In this document: in pieces, positions 33,588 to 42,105 of the stretch
Numbering within the stretch: position 1 is the stretch's first letter
Layout of the letters: every line of letters begins with the position of its first letter
DNA from: Clostridia bacterium
Lineage (GTDB): Bacteria; Bacillota; Clostridia; UBA1381
Length of the DNA stretch: 64,000 nt
Assembly: GCA_900751885.1 (NCBI GenBank)
Contig: CAADTH010000045.1
Location: 163,866-227,865, forward strand
Direction: 5' to 3'
The notes under the pieces: generated by a model
The model's database searches: none
What the model was told of the DNA's origin: nothing
What the model saw: the letters and a program-made list of their open reading frames with translations, nothing else
Program-made: the position numbers and the translations under genes

Positions 33588-34200
33588 CAAGATTATCTTC
33601 TCCCATCCATGTGACGATATCGTTCATCTTCTTTCGCGGTCTCATCCCCGGCTTCTCGTCCGCATATCCGAATGCGGCAGCCGCGACCATCCGTCCCTTT
33701 TTCCCAAACCACCCGGCAAGCTCCTGATATGCAAAATAGATATCACATATCCAAAGGCTTCCGATTCCCATCACCTCCGCCTCCAGAAGCATATTCTGTA
33801 CCGCTGCGCCGATGCTCTGCAGATCTGCCATCTCATAAAATCCCTCTTCGGTATCGTTGATGCCGATTTCCTGACGCAAATCCGGATCAAACACAAACAC
33901 CACCACCGGCGCCCTGCGCATGATGTCCGCTGTATAAAGCGCACCGCCGATATGCTGATGACTGCCCGGCAGCACCTCTTTTGTCTGTTGTTCCTTGCTG
34001 ATGCCCTCCTGCATTACGCGGACAGCTTCCTCCTTCTCTTTTCCCGAAAGCACGACAAACTCCCACGGCTGACGGTTTTTTGCGGACGGTGCATACATCC
34101 CGGCCTGCAAAATCCGTTCTACCTGCTCCCTCGTGAGTGCATCCCCCTTAAATCTTCTGATACTGCGCCGCGATTTGATTGTCTCTAGCACATCATCCAT
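33583..34200 (-). CDS. Nitroreductase-family flavoprotein
   Basis: 205 residues. The N-terminal 'IKSRRSIRRFKGD' and 'AGMYAPSAKNRQPWEFVV' are the FMN-binding signatures of NfsA/NfnB-like oxidoreductases, and the C-terminal 'GWFGKKGRMVAAAAFGYADE' fits. The physiological substrate is unknown. GAGGG precedes the ATG. Confidence 0.9.
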   Translation of the reverse strand: MDDVLETIKSRRSIRRFKGDALTREQVERILQAGMYAPSAKNRQPWEFVVLSGKEKEEAVRVMQEGISKEQQTKEVLPGSHQHIGGALYTADIMRRAPVVVFVFDPDLRQEIGINDTEEGFYEMADLQSIGAAVQNMLLEAEVMGIGSLWICDIYFAYQELAGWFGKKGRMVAAAAFGYADEKPGMRPRKKMNDIVTWMGEDNLA

Positions 34201-34223
34201 ACTTTTACCCTCTTTTCTGATAC

Positions 34224-34250
34224 AAAAAGGGACGCAATGCGTCCCCTTCT
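34224..34250 (-). terminator. Terminator of the lipoprotein gene
   Basis: AAGGGACGC/GCGTCCC stem with a short loop; a T-run follows on the minus strand. Confidence 0.85.
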
Positions 34251-34280
34251 TTGGAAAAACAGTAACCCATGTTTCTTTTT

Positions 34281-34808
34281 TTATTTTGACAGCAGTGTAT
34301 TCAAATTTTGCACTGCCGTCTGTGCCGCATTGGTCAAAACCGTCTTTTGCACATCGTCAGCCCCGGAGCCTGCTGTAATTTGAATGTGGTATCCCTCCTG
34401 ATACACATGCACCGAAGGGTATGCGATATACGCATCCTCTCCCACACCATCGACCTGCACCGCGTTCGGACGCTTCTGCTTCATTTGGTCATAGCCTGCC
34501 TTGACTGTCTCCTTTGCCACAGAATCCGAATACTGCCGTACAGTCACCTCCACAATGTCGCCCTTTCCAAGCGGCTCACTGTGGTACCATACCTGTTTCG
34601 TTCCCTTTTCCGTGTTTTCCTCCACAGGCTCCTGTACCGGTTCATAGTCCACAATGGCTTTGACATTGTCGATTGTAAATACCGCCTCCGGCGCCACCTG
34701 CACTGCCGGCTTCGGCGTCGCCTCCGCCTGTTTTTTTTCACCGCCGCATCCGCCCAGCAAAAATAAGCAGGAAAGGCTTAATATGACCGCAAGTATTTTT
34801 TTACTCAT
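34281..34808 (-). CDS. Secreted lipoprotein of unknown function
   Basis: 175 residues with a lipoprotein signal: MSKKILAVI, hydrophobic core, and lipobox 'LLGGC' (Cys at about 21), then a Lys/Pro/Ala linker and a 130-residue beta-rich domain with 'GKGDIVEVTVRQYSD' and 'VDGVGEDAYIAYPSVHVYQ'. The last part recalls DUF3558/DUF4367-like solute-binding lipoproteins, but no firm family was recognised. AGAGGTGG precedes the ATG. Confidence 0.78.
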   Translation of the reverse strand: MSKKILAVILSLSCLFLLGGCGGEKKQAEATPKPAVQVAPEAVFTIDNVKAIVDYEPVQEPVEENTEKGTKQVWYHSEPLGKGDIVEVTVRQYSDSVAKETVKAGYDQMKQKRPNAVQVDGVGEDAYIAYPSVHVYQEGYHIQITAGSGADDVQKTVLTNAAQTAVQNLNTLLSK

Positions 34809-34837
34809 GCTTCCACCTCTAAAAAAGCAAACCGCTT

Positions 34838-35770
34838 TTATTTTTTCATCTTGACTGCTTCTCTGACCTTGTCTGCAATATTCTGTGCAGCCAGCCCATA
34901 TTCCTCAAAGAGTTCTGCCGGCTTGCCTGACTTTCCAAACCGGTCTGTTCCGATAATCTTCACAGGCACCGGACAGTTCGCACATACCACTTCTGTCACC
35001 GCGCTTCCCAGTCCTCCCATGATGTAATGCTCTTCCGCCGTCACGATTGCGCCTGTCTCACGTGCCGCCTTTGTGATAATTTCCTCGTCAATCGGTTTGA
35101 TTGTGTGGATATTGATGACTCTCGCGTCGATTCCGTCTGCCTTTAGAATCTCTTTCGCCGCAAGTGCTTTTTCCACCATCAATCCTGTCGCGATAATCGA
35201 CGCATCTTTTCCATCTGCAAGCTTTACGCCCTTGCCAAGCTCGAACTGGTAGTCCGCGCTGTTGACATCCTCGACCGCCAAACGTCCGAACCGCATATAA
35301 ACCGGTCCCTCATGCGCAATCGCCGCCTTGACTGCAAGCTGTGCTTCGATGTCATCCGCCGGGTTAATGATGACCATACCCGGAATCGTCCGCATCAGCG
35401 CAATATCCTCCAGACATTGATGCGATGCGCCGTCCTCTCCGACCGAAATCCCTGCGTGGGTTGCGCCGATTTTTACATTCAAATGGGTATAGCCAATGGA
35501 GTTTCTCACCTGCTCAAACGCACGTCCTGCCGCAAACATGGCAAACGTAGACGCAAACGCAATCTTCCCCGAAGCCGCAAGTCCTGCCGCCACACACATC
35601 ATGTTCGCTTCCGCGATTCCCATATTGATGAACCTGTCAGGATATTCCTTTTTGAACATCTCTGTCTTTGTCGATTTGGAAAGGTCTGCATCGAGCACAA
35701 CAATCCGCTCGTCCTTCCCATATTTCACCAATGCTTCCCCATAAGACTCTCTTGTCGCTTTTTTTGCCAT
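34838..35770 (-). CDS. Transketolase, C-terminal (pyrimidine/CT) subunit
   Basis: 310 residues forming the second half of a split transketolase: 'RFINMGIAEANMMCVAAGLA', 'GATHAGISVGEDGASHQCLED', and the C-terminal domain 'IVTAEEHYIMGGLGSAVTEV'. With the N-terminal subunit it would transfer two-carbon ketol units in the pentose-phosphate pathway. Its ATG shares one base with the upstream subunit's TAA (TAATG). Confidence 0.93.
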   Translation of the reverse strand: MAKKATRESYGEALVKYGKDERIVVLDADLSKSTKTEMFKKEYPDRFINMGIAEANMMCVAAGLAASGKIAFASTFAMFAAGRAFEQVRNSIGYTHLNVKIGATHAGISVGEDGASHQCLEDIALMRTIPGMVIINPADDIEAQLAVKAAIAHEGPVYMRFGRLAVEDVNSADYQFELGKGVKLADGKDASIIATGLMVEKALAAKEILKADGIDARVINIHTIKPIDEEIITKAARETGAIVTAEEHYIMGGLGSAVTEVVCANCPVPVKIIGTDRFGKSGKPAELFEEYGLAAQNIADKVREAVKMKK

Positions 35771-36618
35771 TACGCACGCCCCTCCAATTCTGCAATGATT
35801 TTGTCAAGCTCTGCAATCGCCTGGTCATACTGCTCCTTCTTTGGCGCCGCACCATGCCATGCCGCGTTGTTCTCCATAAAGGACACATTCTTTCCCTTAA
35901 CTGACTTCATGATAACTGCGGTCGGCTTGCCTTTCGTTGCCTTCGCTTCCTCAACTGCCGCGAGAAGCGCGTTAAAGTCATGCGCATCCGCATGAATGAC
36001 ATGCCAGCCGAATGCCTTAAATTTTTCGTCGATTGGGTTCGGATTCATTACCTTGGAAATATCCCCATCAATTTGAAGACCATTGTTATCCACAAAAATC
36101 ATAAAATTATCCAGCTTGTAATGCGGCGCAAACATTGCCTGTTCCCAGACCTGCCCTTCCTCCAATTCTCCGTCGCCGAGCACTGCATACACGCGGTACT
36201 CCTTTTTATCGAGCTTTGCCGCAAGCGCCATTCCGCCTGCCGCGCTCACTCCCTGCCCGAGTGACCCCGTGGACATATCCACACCGGGCACCTTATTCAT
36301 ATCAGGATGTCCCTGTAAATAGCTGTCTGTATGGCGGAATCCCGTCAAATCCTCCTTTGGAAGAAACCCACGCTCCGCAAGCACCCCATAGAGCGCCGGC
36401 GCACAGTGCCCCTTTGAGAGCACGAACCGGTCCCTGTCGGGATTGTTCGGATGCTTCGGGTCTATGTTCATCACTTCAAAATACAACAGCGTCAAAAGAT
36501 CCGCAATCGAAAGCGAACCGCCCGGATGCCCCGACGCCGCGCTGTATACCTCTGTCAATGCGTTTTTTCTAACCCTGTTTGCAATAATGGAAAGCTCGGT
36601 AATTCTTTTTTGATCCAT
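35770..36618 (-). CDS. Transketolase, N-terminal (TPP-binding) subunit
   Basis: 281 residues with the TPP-binding fold: 'GHPGGSLSIADLLTLLYF', 'DRFVLSKGHCAPALYGVL', 'GSLGQGVSAAGGMALA', and the metal/TPP motif 'LGDGELEEGQVWEQAMFA'. The ATG at 36618 follows AGGAGGGG; the longer ORF start lacks an SD. It is coupled to the C-terminal subunit. Confidence 0.93.
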   Translation of the reverse strand: MDQKRITELSIIANRVRKNALTEVYSAASGHPGGSLSIADLLTLLYFEVMNIDPKHPNNPDRDRFVLSKGHCAPALYGVLAERGFLPKEDLTGFRHTDSYLQGHPDMNKVPGVDMSTGSLGQGVSAAGGMALAAKLDKKEYRVYAVLGDGELEEGQVWEQAMFAPHYKLDNFMIFVDNNGLQIDGDISKVMNPNPIDEKFKAFGWHVIHADAHDFNALLAAVEEAKATKGKPTAVIMKSVKGKNVSFMENNAAWHGAAPKKEQYDQAIAELDKIIAELEGRA

Positions 36619-36640
36619 GAATGAATCCCCTCCTGATTTT

Positions 36641-37051
36641 TTATTTGTGCTTGTCCCCATCAAACGCGTGTTCATAGGACAATCTCATAATTTCCTCCAG
36701 CCTCTTTTGCTCATGCTTCAAATATAAATACCCAATCAGCGCTTCGAACCCCGTCGCATGGCGGTACTCTGTCAAATCCGCGTTTTTCGGCACTGTCGCG
36801 GATTTCGCATTCCTGCCGCGCTTGAATATGCCCAGCTCCTTTTCTGTGAGCATGTCCAAAATCGCATGGATGCTGTTCGCCTGGGCGTGTGCCTTTACAT
36901 ATTTTACCGTGTGCAGATGCAGTCTGTGCGCCGGCAGGTCGGGGTGCTCTGAAATCACGCGCGTGCGCACATAGATTTCATATACCACATCCCCGATATA
37001 CGCAAGCACCAGCGGTGAGTACTGCTCCGGCTTCTTTGTCGATTCTGTCAT
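36641..37051 (-). CDS. mrnC: Mini-ribonuclease III
   Basis: 136 residues: an RNase III catalytic domain without a dsRBD, 'YSPLVLAYIGDVVYEIYVR' with the catalytic acidic residues, and 'YRHATGFEALIGYLYL'. It matures 23S rRNA in Firmicutes. Its place beside cysS is the conserved cysS-mrnC order, here with a 104-residue hypothetical between them. Confidence 0.95.
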   Translation of the reverse strand: MTESTKKPEQYSPLVLAYIGDVVYEIYVRTRVISEHPDLPAHRLHLHTVKYVKAHAQANSIHAILDMLTEKELGIFKRGRNAKSATVPKNADLTEYRHATGFEALIGYLYLKHEQKRLEEIMRLSYEHAFDGDKHK

Positions 37052-37055
37052 ATAA

Positions 37056-37370
37056 TTATCCCAAATCTACGCTGTCATACGTCTCTTCCGGCTCCTCGAC
37101 GTGGAAAAAGTCGATGTACAGCGTCCTTCCGTCCTTATCAAGAAAGGTATATCTCGCGTAAAACTCTGGATTTTCGACGCCGTCAAGCGCACGAAAATCC
37201 GGCTGTGCCCCTTCCTTTGGCACAATATCATACTCTGAAAGAATCTGGATGTAGGTCTCCACCTCCTCCACCCAGTCGATATCCGCCTGAATGATTCCCT
37301 CCTGCCTTAGTACCGGCACAAACTCCTCCGCCTCCCCTGTCTGATAGCGGAATCCTCTCCATCCTGCCAT
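37056..37370 (-). CDS. Conserved-looking hypothetical protein between cysS and mrnC
   Basis: 104 residues, acidic, no signal or membrane segment. Visible parts are 'WVEEVETYIQILSEYDIVPK' and 'RYTFLDKDGRTLYIDFFHVE'. It fits between cysS (12 bases upstream) and mrnC (four bases downstream), so it is translated with them. No family recognised. Confidence 0.75.
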   Translation of the reverse strand: MAGWRGFRYQTGEAEEFVPVLRQEGIIQADIDWVEEVETYIQILSEYDIVPKEGAQPDFRALDGVENPEFYARYTFLDKDGRTLYIDFFHVEEPEETYDSVDLG

Positions 37371-37382
37371 GTGTCTCTCCTC

Positions 37383-38789
37383 CTACTTGCTATAACTCCA
37401 TTTCACGCCGGCCGGCGTGTCCTCCAAAACAATGCCCATATCCTTTAAGCGGTCACGAATCTCGTCCGCAAGCGCCCAGTTCTTATCCTTTCGTGCCTGC
37501 TGGCGCTGTGCAATCAAGCCTTCAATCTCCTCGTCGAGCGCGGTTTCCCGCTCTTTATAAAATAATCCAAGCACATCCCCAAGCTCGTGAATCATGCCGA
37601 TGATTCTCCCGACAAGCTCACGCGCATTGTCGCCATCCTGGGAAAGGTCTGTGTTTGCGATTTTTACGAGATGAAAAATTTCTCCGATTGCCCCCGCTGT
37701 GTTCAAATCATCATCCATCGCCGCGATAAATTCCGCTCTGCACTCGTCGATTTTTGCATCCAAGTCCTGCTCCTTTTCCGTCATCGGACGCTCCCCTGCT
37801 TTTCCGTGCAGAAACTCCAGCATCTCCAGGCAGGTGTACACGCGCTCTACCGCAGACTTTGCCTGCTCCATGAGCTCATCGCTGAAATTGATTGGATTTC
37901 TATAATGTGCGCTCAGCATAAAAAAGCGGATGATTTCATAATCATACTGCTTCGCGATGTCTCGCACTGTAAAAAAGTTTCCAAGTGATTTGCTCATTTT
38001 CTGATTGTTGATATTGATATACCCATTGTGCATCCAATACCGCGCAAATGGCTTTCCCGTCGCGGCCTCACTCTGTGCAATCTCATTTTCATGGTGAGGA
38101 AAAATTAAATCCTGTCCGCCGCTGTGGATGTCGATGGTGTCTCCAAGATACTTGTTGACCATCGCTGAGCACTCGATATGCCAACCCGGGCGTCCCATGC
38201 CCCACGGGCTTTCCCATGCCGGCTCTCCCGGCTTCTGCGCTTTCCAAAGCGCAAAGTCCACCGCGTCCTTTTTCTGCTCGCTCACGTCGATGCGCGCCCC
38301 GGCTTCCAAATCCTCCAATGGCTGGCCGGACAGCTTGCCATACTCCTTGAATTTCTTTGTCGAAAAATAGACATTCCCGTCCACATTGTACGCAAAGCCC
38401 TTTTCCTCCAGCGTCTTTATCACTGAAATGATTGCATCAATATGCTCTGTCGCGCGTGGATGCACGGTTGCCTGCTCGATTCCAAGCCCCTTGGCGTCGG
38501 TAAAATACTCCGCGATATAGCGGTCTGCAAGCTCCTTGACTGTAATGCCCTCCTGATTGGCGCGTGCAATCATTTTATCGTCGATATCAGTAAAGTTCTG
38601 CACAAACGTCACCTGATAGCCCAAATACTCCAAATATCTGCGGAGCGTATCAAATACGATAAACGGACGCGCGTTGCCGATATGAAAATAATCGTACACT
38701 GTCGGTCCGCACGAGTACATTTTGACCTGCCCCTTTGAAAGCGGAATAAATTCTTCTTTTTTGCGTGTCAATGTATTATAAATCTTCAT
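37383..38789 (-). CDS. cysS: Cysteinyl-tRNA synthetase
   Basis: 468 residues, class I. 'MYSCGPTVYDYFHIGNARPF' holds the zinc Cys and HIGH-like motif, and 'NQKMSKSLGNFFTV' is KMSKS. Zinc ligands recur in 'WHIECSAM'. The start overlaps the end of cysE by 14 bases, a cysES operon. Confidence 0.97.
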   Translation of the reverse strand: MKIYNTLTRKKEEFIPLSKGQVKMYSCGPTVYDYFHIGNARPFIVFDTLRRYLEYLGYQVTFVQNFTDIDDKMIARANQEGITVKELADRYIAEYFTDAKGLGIEQATVHPRATEHIDAIISVIKTLEEKGFAYNVDGNVYFSTKKFKEYGKLSGQPLEDLEAGARIDVSEQKKDAVDFALWKAQKPGEPAWESPWGMGRPGWHIECSAMVNKYLGDTIDIHSGGQDLIFPHHENEIAQSEAATGKPFARYWMHNGYININNQKMSKSLGNFFTVRDIAKQYDYEIIRFFMLSAHYRNPINFSDELMEQAKSAVERVYTCLEMLEFLHGKAGERPMTEKEQDLDAKIDECRAEFIAAMDDDLNTAGAIGEIFHLVKIANTDLSQDGDNARELVGRIIGMIHELGDVLGLFYKERETALDEEIEGLIAQRQQARKDKNWALADEIRDRLKDMGIVLEDTPAGVKWSYSK

Positions 38790-39447
38790 TCTTATCCTCC
38801 AGCTGTTTTTTCAATGTCTCCAATTCCCGTTCGAGATTTTTCATATGTACCGACATCGTACAAAGCTGCATAGCAATCGGATCAGGAATCTGTACCTGGT
38901 CGAGATCCGCGCAGTGGTCGACCCGTTTTCCCTCACGCCGCACCACCCTTGCAGGCACACCCACACAGGTGGAATCGTCCGGCACCTCATTTAACACCAC
39001 CGCTCCCGCGGCAATCTTCGAGTTATCACCGACCCGAAACGGTCCGAGCACCTTCGCGCCGCTACCGACCATCACGTTGTCTCCGAGCGTTGGATGCCGC
39101 TTTCCTTTTTCCTTCCCGGTTCCGCCCAACGTCACATTCTGGTAGATGGTACAATCGTCGCCGACCTGGGCGGTCTCTCCAATCACCACGCCCATTCCGT
39201 GGTCAATACAGAGTCCCTTTCCGATTTTCGCGCCCGGATGAATCTCAATCCCTGTAAAAAAACGGACAACCTGGGAAACCCACCGCCCTAAAAATTTTAG
39301 CTTGTGTGTATATAGGAAGTGCGCGAATTTATGCCATAGTACCGCATGAAAGCCTGGATACAAAAGCACGACCTCCAGCGCATTTCTCGCCGCCGGATCG
39401 CGCTCTAAAATTGCCTTCACATCGTAAACGACTGACTCAAATAACAT
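38776..39447 (-). CDS. cysE: Serine O-acetyltransferase
   Basis: First step of cysteine synthesis. 223 residues: an N-terminal helical domain ('RDPAARNALEVVLLYPGFHA') and a left-handed beta-helix with 'GLCIDHGMGVVIGETAQVGD', 'YQNVTLGGTGKEKGKRHPTL', 'VGSGAKVLGP'. The internal ATG at 39447 has an AGGTGA SD about ten bases upstream; the in-frame 39480 start cannot be excluded. No cysteine T-box precedes it. Confidence 0.93.
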   Translation of the reverse strand: MLFESVVYDVKAILERDPAARNALEVVLLYPGFHAVLWHKFAHFLYTHKLKFLGRWVSQVVRFFTGIEIHPGAKIGKGLCIDHGMGVVIGETAQVGDDCTIYQNVTLGGTGKEKGKRHPTLGDNVMVGSGAKVLGPFRVGDNSKIAAGAVVLNEVPDDSTCVGVPARVVRREGKRVDHCADLDQVQIPDPIAMQLCTMSVHMKNLERELETLKKQLEDKNEDL

Positions 39448-39530
39448 GAACTGCTTTTCACCTTCCTCTGTCAATTTCACACCATTATTATAGATTATAT
39501 CTTGAAACGGTTTAAATTACAACTATAAAT

Positions 39531-40247
39531 TTAAAATTTCTTCTTCATCTCATAAATCGGCACATAATATTTGGTATAGCGCCTTCCATGCCGGTCCTGA
39601 TACATGCCCTCTTCGTCCTGCACCATAACCGCCGCCCTCTTTTTAATAGACGCGACCTTCCCGATTTTTTCTTCGCCCTGATAAGAAAACCCCACTGTGT
39701 CTCCCGGCTCGATTCCCATGACGCTTCTGACAATCTCTCCATTTGTGGGAAGCTCGTGAAACGCTTCCGTATGCCCAAACAGAGAAAACGCCATCCCCCG
39801 AAACCGCTCTGCCGCACAGCTGCTGCTTCCATACATCGCCACCTCCAGCGCATGGCAAATCTCATGCTCCAGTACAAGCAAAAACGCGTCGATATTGTCG
39901 CGCGTCTCAATTCCGTTGACGCGCTTTTTCCTGCCCAGCATATCGTGTGCAAATACAAAATCCACAGACATCCGAATCTCAATTTTCTGCTGGTTTTCCG
40001 GCGCATTCTTTCTCCAAAACGTTTTCCCGGCCGCGCGTGTCATGCGCGATGAGATGGAAAATGCCAGCTCTCCCGGATATGTCCGTTGAAAATATCCCCC
40101 CAGAAACACCTTGTCATATTTCCAGAATGCTTCTCTCACATCCGCACCGGAAAGCGTGATAAACGCCCCTTGCTGTATGCTCCTGCTCTCCCTGATTAAT
40201 TCCTCTTTTATTTTATCGCGTTTTTCTTTGATTTCATCCTGATTCAT
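39531..40247 (-). CDS. SprT-like zinc metalloprotease-domain protein
   Basis: 238 residues. The HExxH motif 'LVLEHEICHALEVAMYG' (about residue 135) with a preceding helical domain resembles SprT-like proteases; 'HTEAFHELP' downstream may give the third ligand. The C-terminal 70 residues ('GDTVGFSYQGEEKIGKVASI') look like a small beta domain. The ATG at 40247 follows GAGGG. The leader contains the 28-bp hairpin repeat also found before mutS. Confidence 0.78.
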   Translation of the reverse strand: MNQDEIKEKRDKIKEELIRESRSIQQGAFITLSGADVREAFWKYDKVFLGGYFQRTYPGELAFSISSRMTRAAGKTFWRKNAPENQQKIEIRMSVDFVFAHDMLGRKKRVNGIETRDNIDAFLLVLEHEICHALEVAMYGSSSCAAERFRGMAFSLFGHTEAFHELPTNGEIVRSVMGIEPGDTVGFSYQGEEKIGKVASIKKRAAVMVQDEEGMYQDRHGRRYTKYYVPIYEMKKKF

Positions 40248-40276
40248 CGGTGTCCCTCTTTCTTTGGTATGTTTGG

Positions 40277-40304
40277 GCATACAAGAGTCGAAGCTCATAT
40301 GCCT
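40277..40304 (-). repeat. 28-bp hairpin repeat, copy 1
   Basis: Identical over 28 bases to the element at 57037-57064. The ends GCATA/TATGC pair, and GAG/CTC closes an inner loop of six. It lies 30 bases upstream of the SprT-like start. Confidence 0.8.
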
Positions 40305-40390
40305 GTAACAACCAATTTTTCCGTTTCCAAAGCCCAAATGCTGTTTATCGCAGACAATGCCTTTATTATACCAAAGATGGGATACAAAAG

Positions 40391-40420
40391 AAAGGGTTTG
40401 CTTTTTTTTGCAAACCCTTT
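40391..40420 (-). terminator. Terminator of sipL
   Basis: AAAGGGTTTGC/GCAAACCCTTT stem around an all-T loop on the plus strand. Confidence 0.8.
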
Positions 40421-40470
40421 TCTCACAGTCAACATTATTTTTTATAGCTTACTATGTGCCCTTCAATCTG

Positions 40471-42024
40471 TCACGCTGTCTTCTTATGCGATACCGGAAT
40501 GATGAGCTGCTGACCTACGCTGATTTTGTCCGTCTCCTGCATATTATTGAGCGTCAAAATATCATCGATTGCCACGTGATACCGCCGTGCAATGTTCCAC
40601 AGCGAATCTGAACGCTGTACGAAATAGATGACGATACCCGTCTTTTCCTCCTCCAGGTCGCAAATTTCCCCGTCAGTAATCAAATCAATCGGCGTCTTTT
40701 TCATCACTCTGGCGTTGATTGCCAAAATACACCGCAGCTCCACCTCGTTCGCCATGTTCAGGCTGTAGCTCGAATGCTCGACCTCCGCCTTGATATCGCA
40801 TTCCATCCCAGTCTCCGCGCCCGGCGCGTCAATCAGATAGCTAAATGGAATTTCCTTTTTGCAGCTGTATACAGGACTGTCCACACTGTCGGAGAGATAG
40901 AGAATATACCCTTCCACCATGCCCTCCACCGCAAGCTTCCCTTTTTCAATGGAGGTATTTTTGATGCACGCCTTCGTAATCACATTGTATACATTCATTA
41001 CCTGTGGCATTCCACTGTCCATTGCCACAATCTCGCGAAGCGTGTTCTGCGTTCCGGGCTGGCATACCACCTCGTCGATTGTATAGCTCTCTCTTGTGAT
41101 TTTCGTCTCCCAGCCCGGGCAGTAAAAATCATCCACAACGTCAATTTTCACATTTTCGCTCGCGCGCATTCTCGCCTCCGCCAAAAATTCCAGATTGACG
41201 ATGCGCAAATCCCCGTCGGAATCCTCCTCCGTCTCATAGTACATATCCGCGATGGTATAGTCCATATCACAGCTCGTATCCTCACTCACTCCTGCAAGCT
41301 CGAACACCTCTGTAAACGGAATATCCATCTCCATGTACTCCGGCGAGCCATCCTCGCCGTTATATAAAATACACACACAGACAATACCCTTCGCAATCAG
41401 CTTGCCTGTAACAACCTTCAATTCCTTGTCGCTGATTTTCGCATCCACCTGCAAAACTTTCCCAATCGACATCTTGCCGGACGGCACCTCAACAGAATCC
41501 TTGACTACAAACTGCTGCTCCTCCTGTGCCACAACATTGTACACACTGATTGGCTTTTTGCGGATTTCCACCGTGTCCTCATTGTCGATTCCCGTCACCA
41601 TCTCCAGGCTTTTGCTCCCACAGATGTCACAGTCAACTCCCACAATATTGCTCACGCTCATTTTGCGGCTGTTAATCAGGCGGAATTCCACATGCTGAAT
41701 GTCACATTCCACCATTGCCTGCATATCCTGTCCAATTGCCTCGTTCTCCACGCGGTGCACGAAATCAATCGACGTGTTGATACTCTCCACTCGCTCTTCT
41801 GCCTTGTCCGGCACATATAGAATCTTTAAATTGACCTTTCCATTGATGGTAAGCTTTCCGTCCGCGATATCTTTTCCGGTCACGACTGCGTTCGAATCGA
41901 CCTGCAGTACCTTCAAAATGTCCGGCTTGACATCCGGTACGATGATATCACCCTCTACCGGTATCTGAGAAAAATTCGTGTACGCCGACTCATTTATGAA
42001 AACCGATTCCTTGACTAATTCCAT
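40471..42024 (-). CDS. sipL: SipL-like spore coat protein (SPOCS/DUF3794 domains plus LysM)
   Basis: 517 residues. Three SPOCS/DUF3794 beta-domains can be followed, each with a 'KILYVPDKAEERVESINTSI'- or 'GYILYLSDSVDSPVYSCKK'-type segment, and the last 50 residues are a LysM ('VQRSDSLWNIARRYHVAIDD'). In Clostridioides SipL links SpoIVA to the coat and cortex around the forespore. Symbol given by architecture. Confidence 0.88.
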   Translation of the reverse strand: MELVKESVFINESAYTNFSQIPVEGDIIVPDVKPDILKVLQVDSNAVVTGKDIADGKLTINGKVNLKILYVPDKAEERVESINTSIDFVHRVENEAIGQDMQAMVECDIQHVEFRLINSRKMSVSNIVGVDCDICGSKSLEMVTGIDNEDTVEIRKKPISVYNVVAQEEQQFVVKDSVEVPSGKMSIGKVLQVDAKISDKELKVVTGKLIAKGIVCVCILYNGEDGSPEYMEMDIPFTEVFELAGVSEDTSCDMDYTIADMYYETEEDSDGDLRIVNLEFLAEARMRASENVKIDVVDDFYCPGWETKITRESYTIDEVVCQPGTQNTLREIVAMDSGMPQVMNVYNVITKACIKNTSIEKGKLAVEGMVEGYILYLSDSVDSPVYSCKKEIPFSYLIDAPGAETGMECDIKAEVEHSSYSLNMANEVELRCILAINARVMKKTPIDLITDGEICDLEEEKTGIVIYFVQRSDSLWNIARRYHVAIDDILTLNNMQETDKISVGQQLIIPVSHKKTA

Positions 42025-42052
42025 GAATGATTCCTCCTTGTAGTTGAAATAA

Positions 42053-42092
42053 AAAAAGCTTCTTCACAATCAATACTATGAAGAAGCTTTTT
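42053..42092 (-). terminator. Terminator of rhaB
   Basis: AAAAAGCTTCTTCA/TGAAGAAGCTTTTT stem with a 12-base loop, between rhaB and sipL. Confidence 0.88.
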
Positions 42093-42105
42093 CAATTATT
42101 CCATC

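Noticed and set aside
39448..39530. T-box or cysteine riboswitch before cysE
   Set aside because: The gap is too short and has no T-box sequence or specifier stem.
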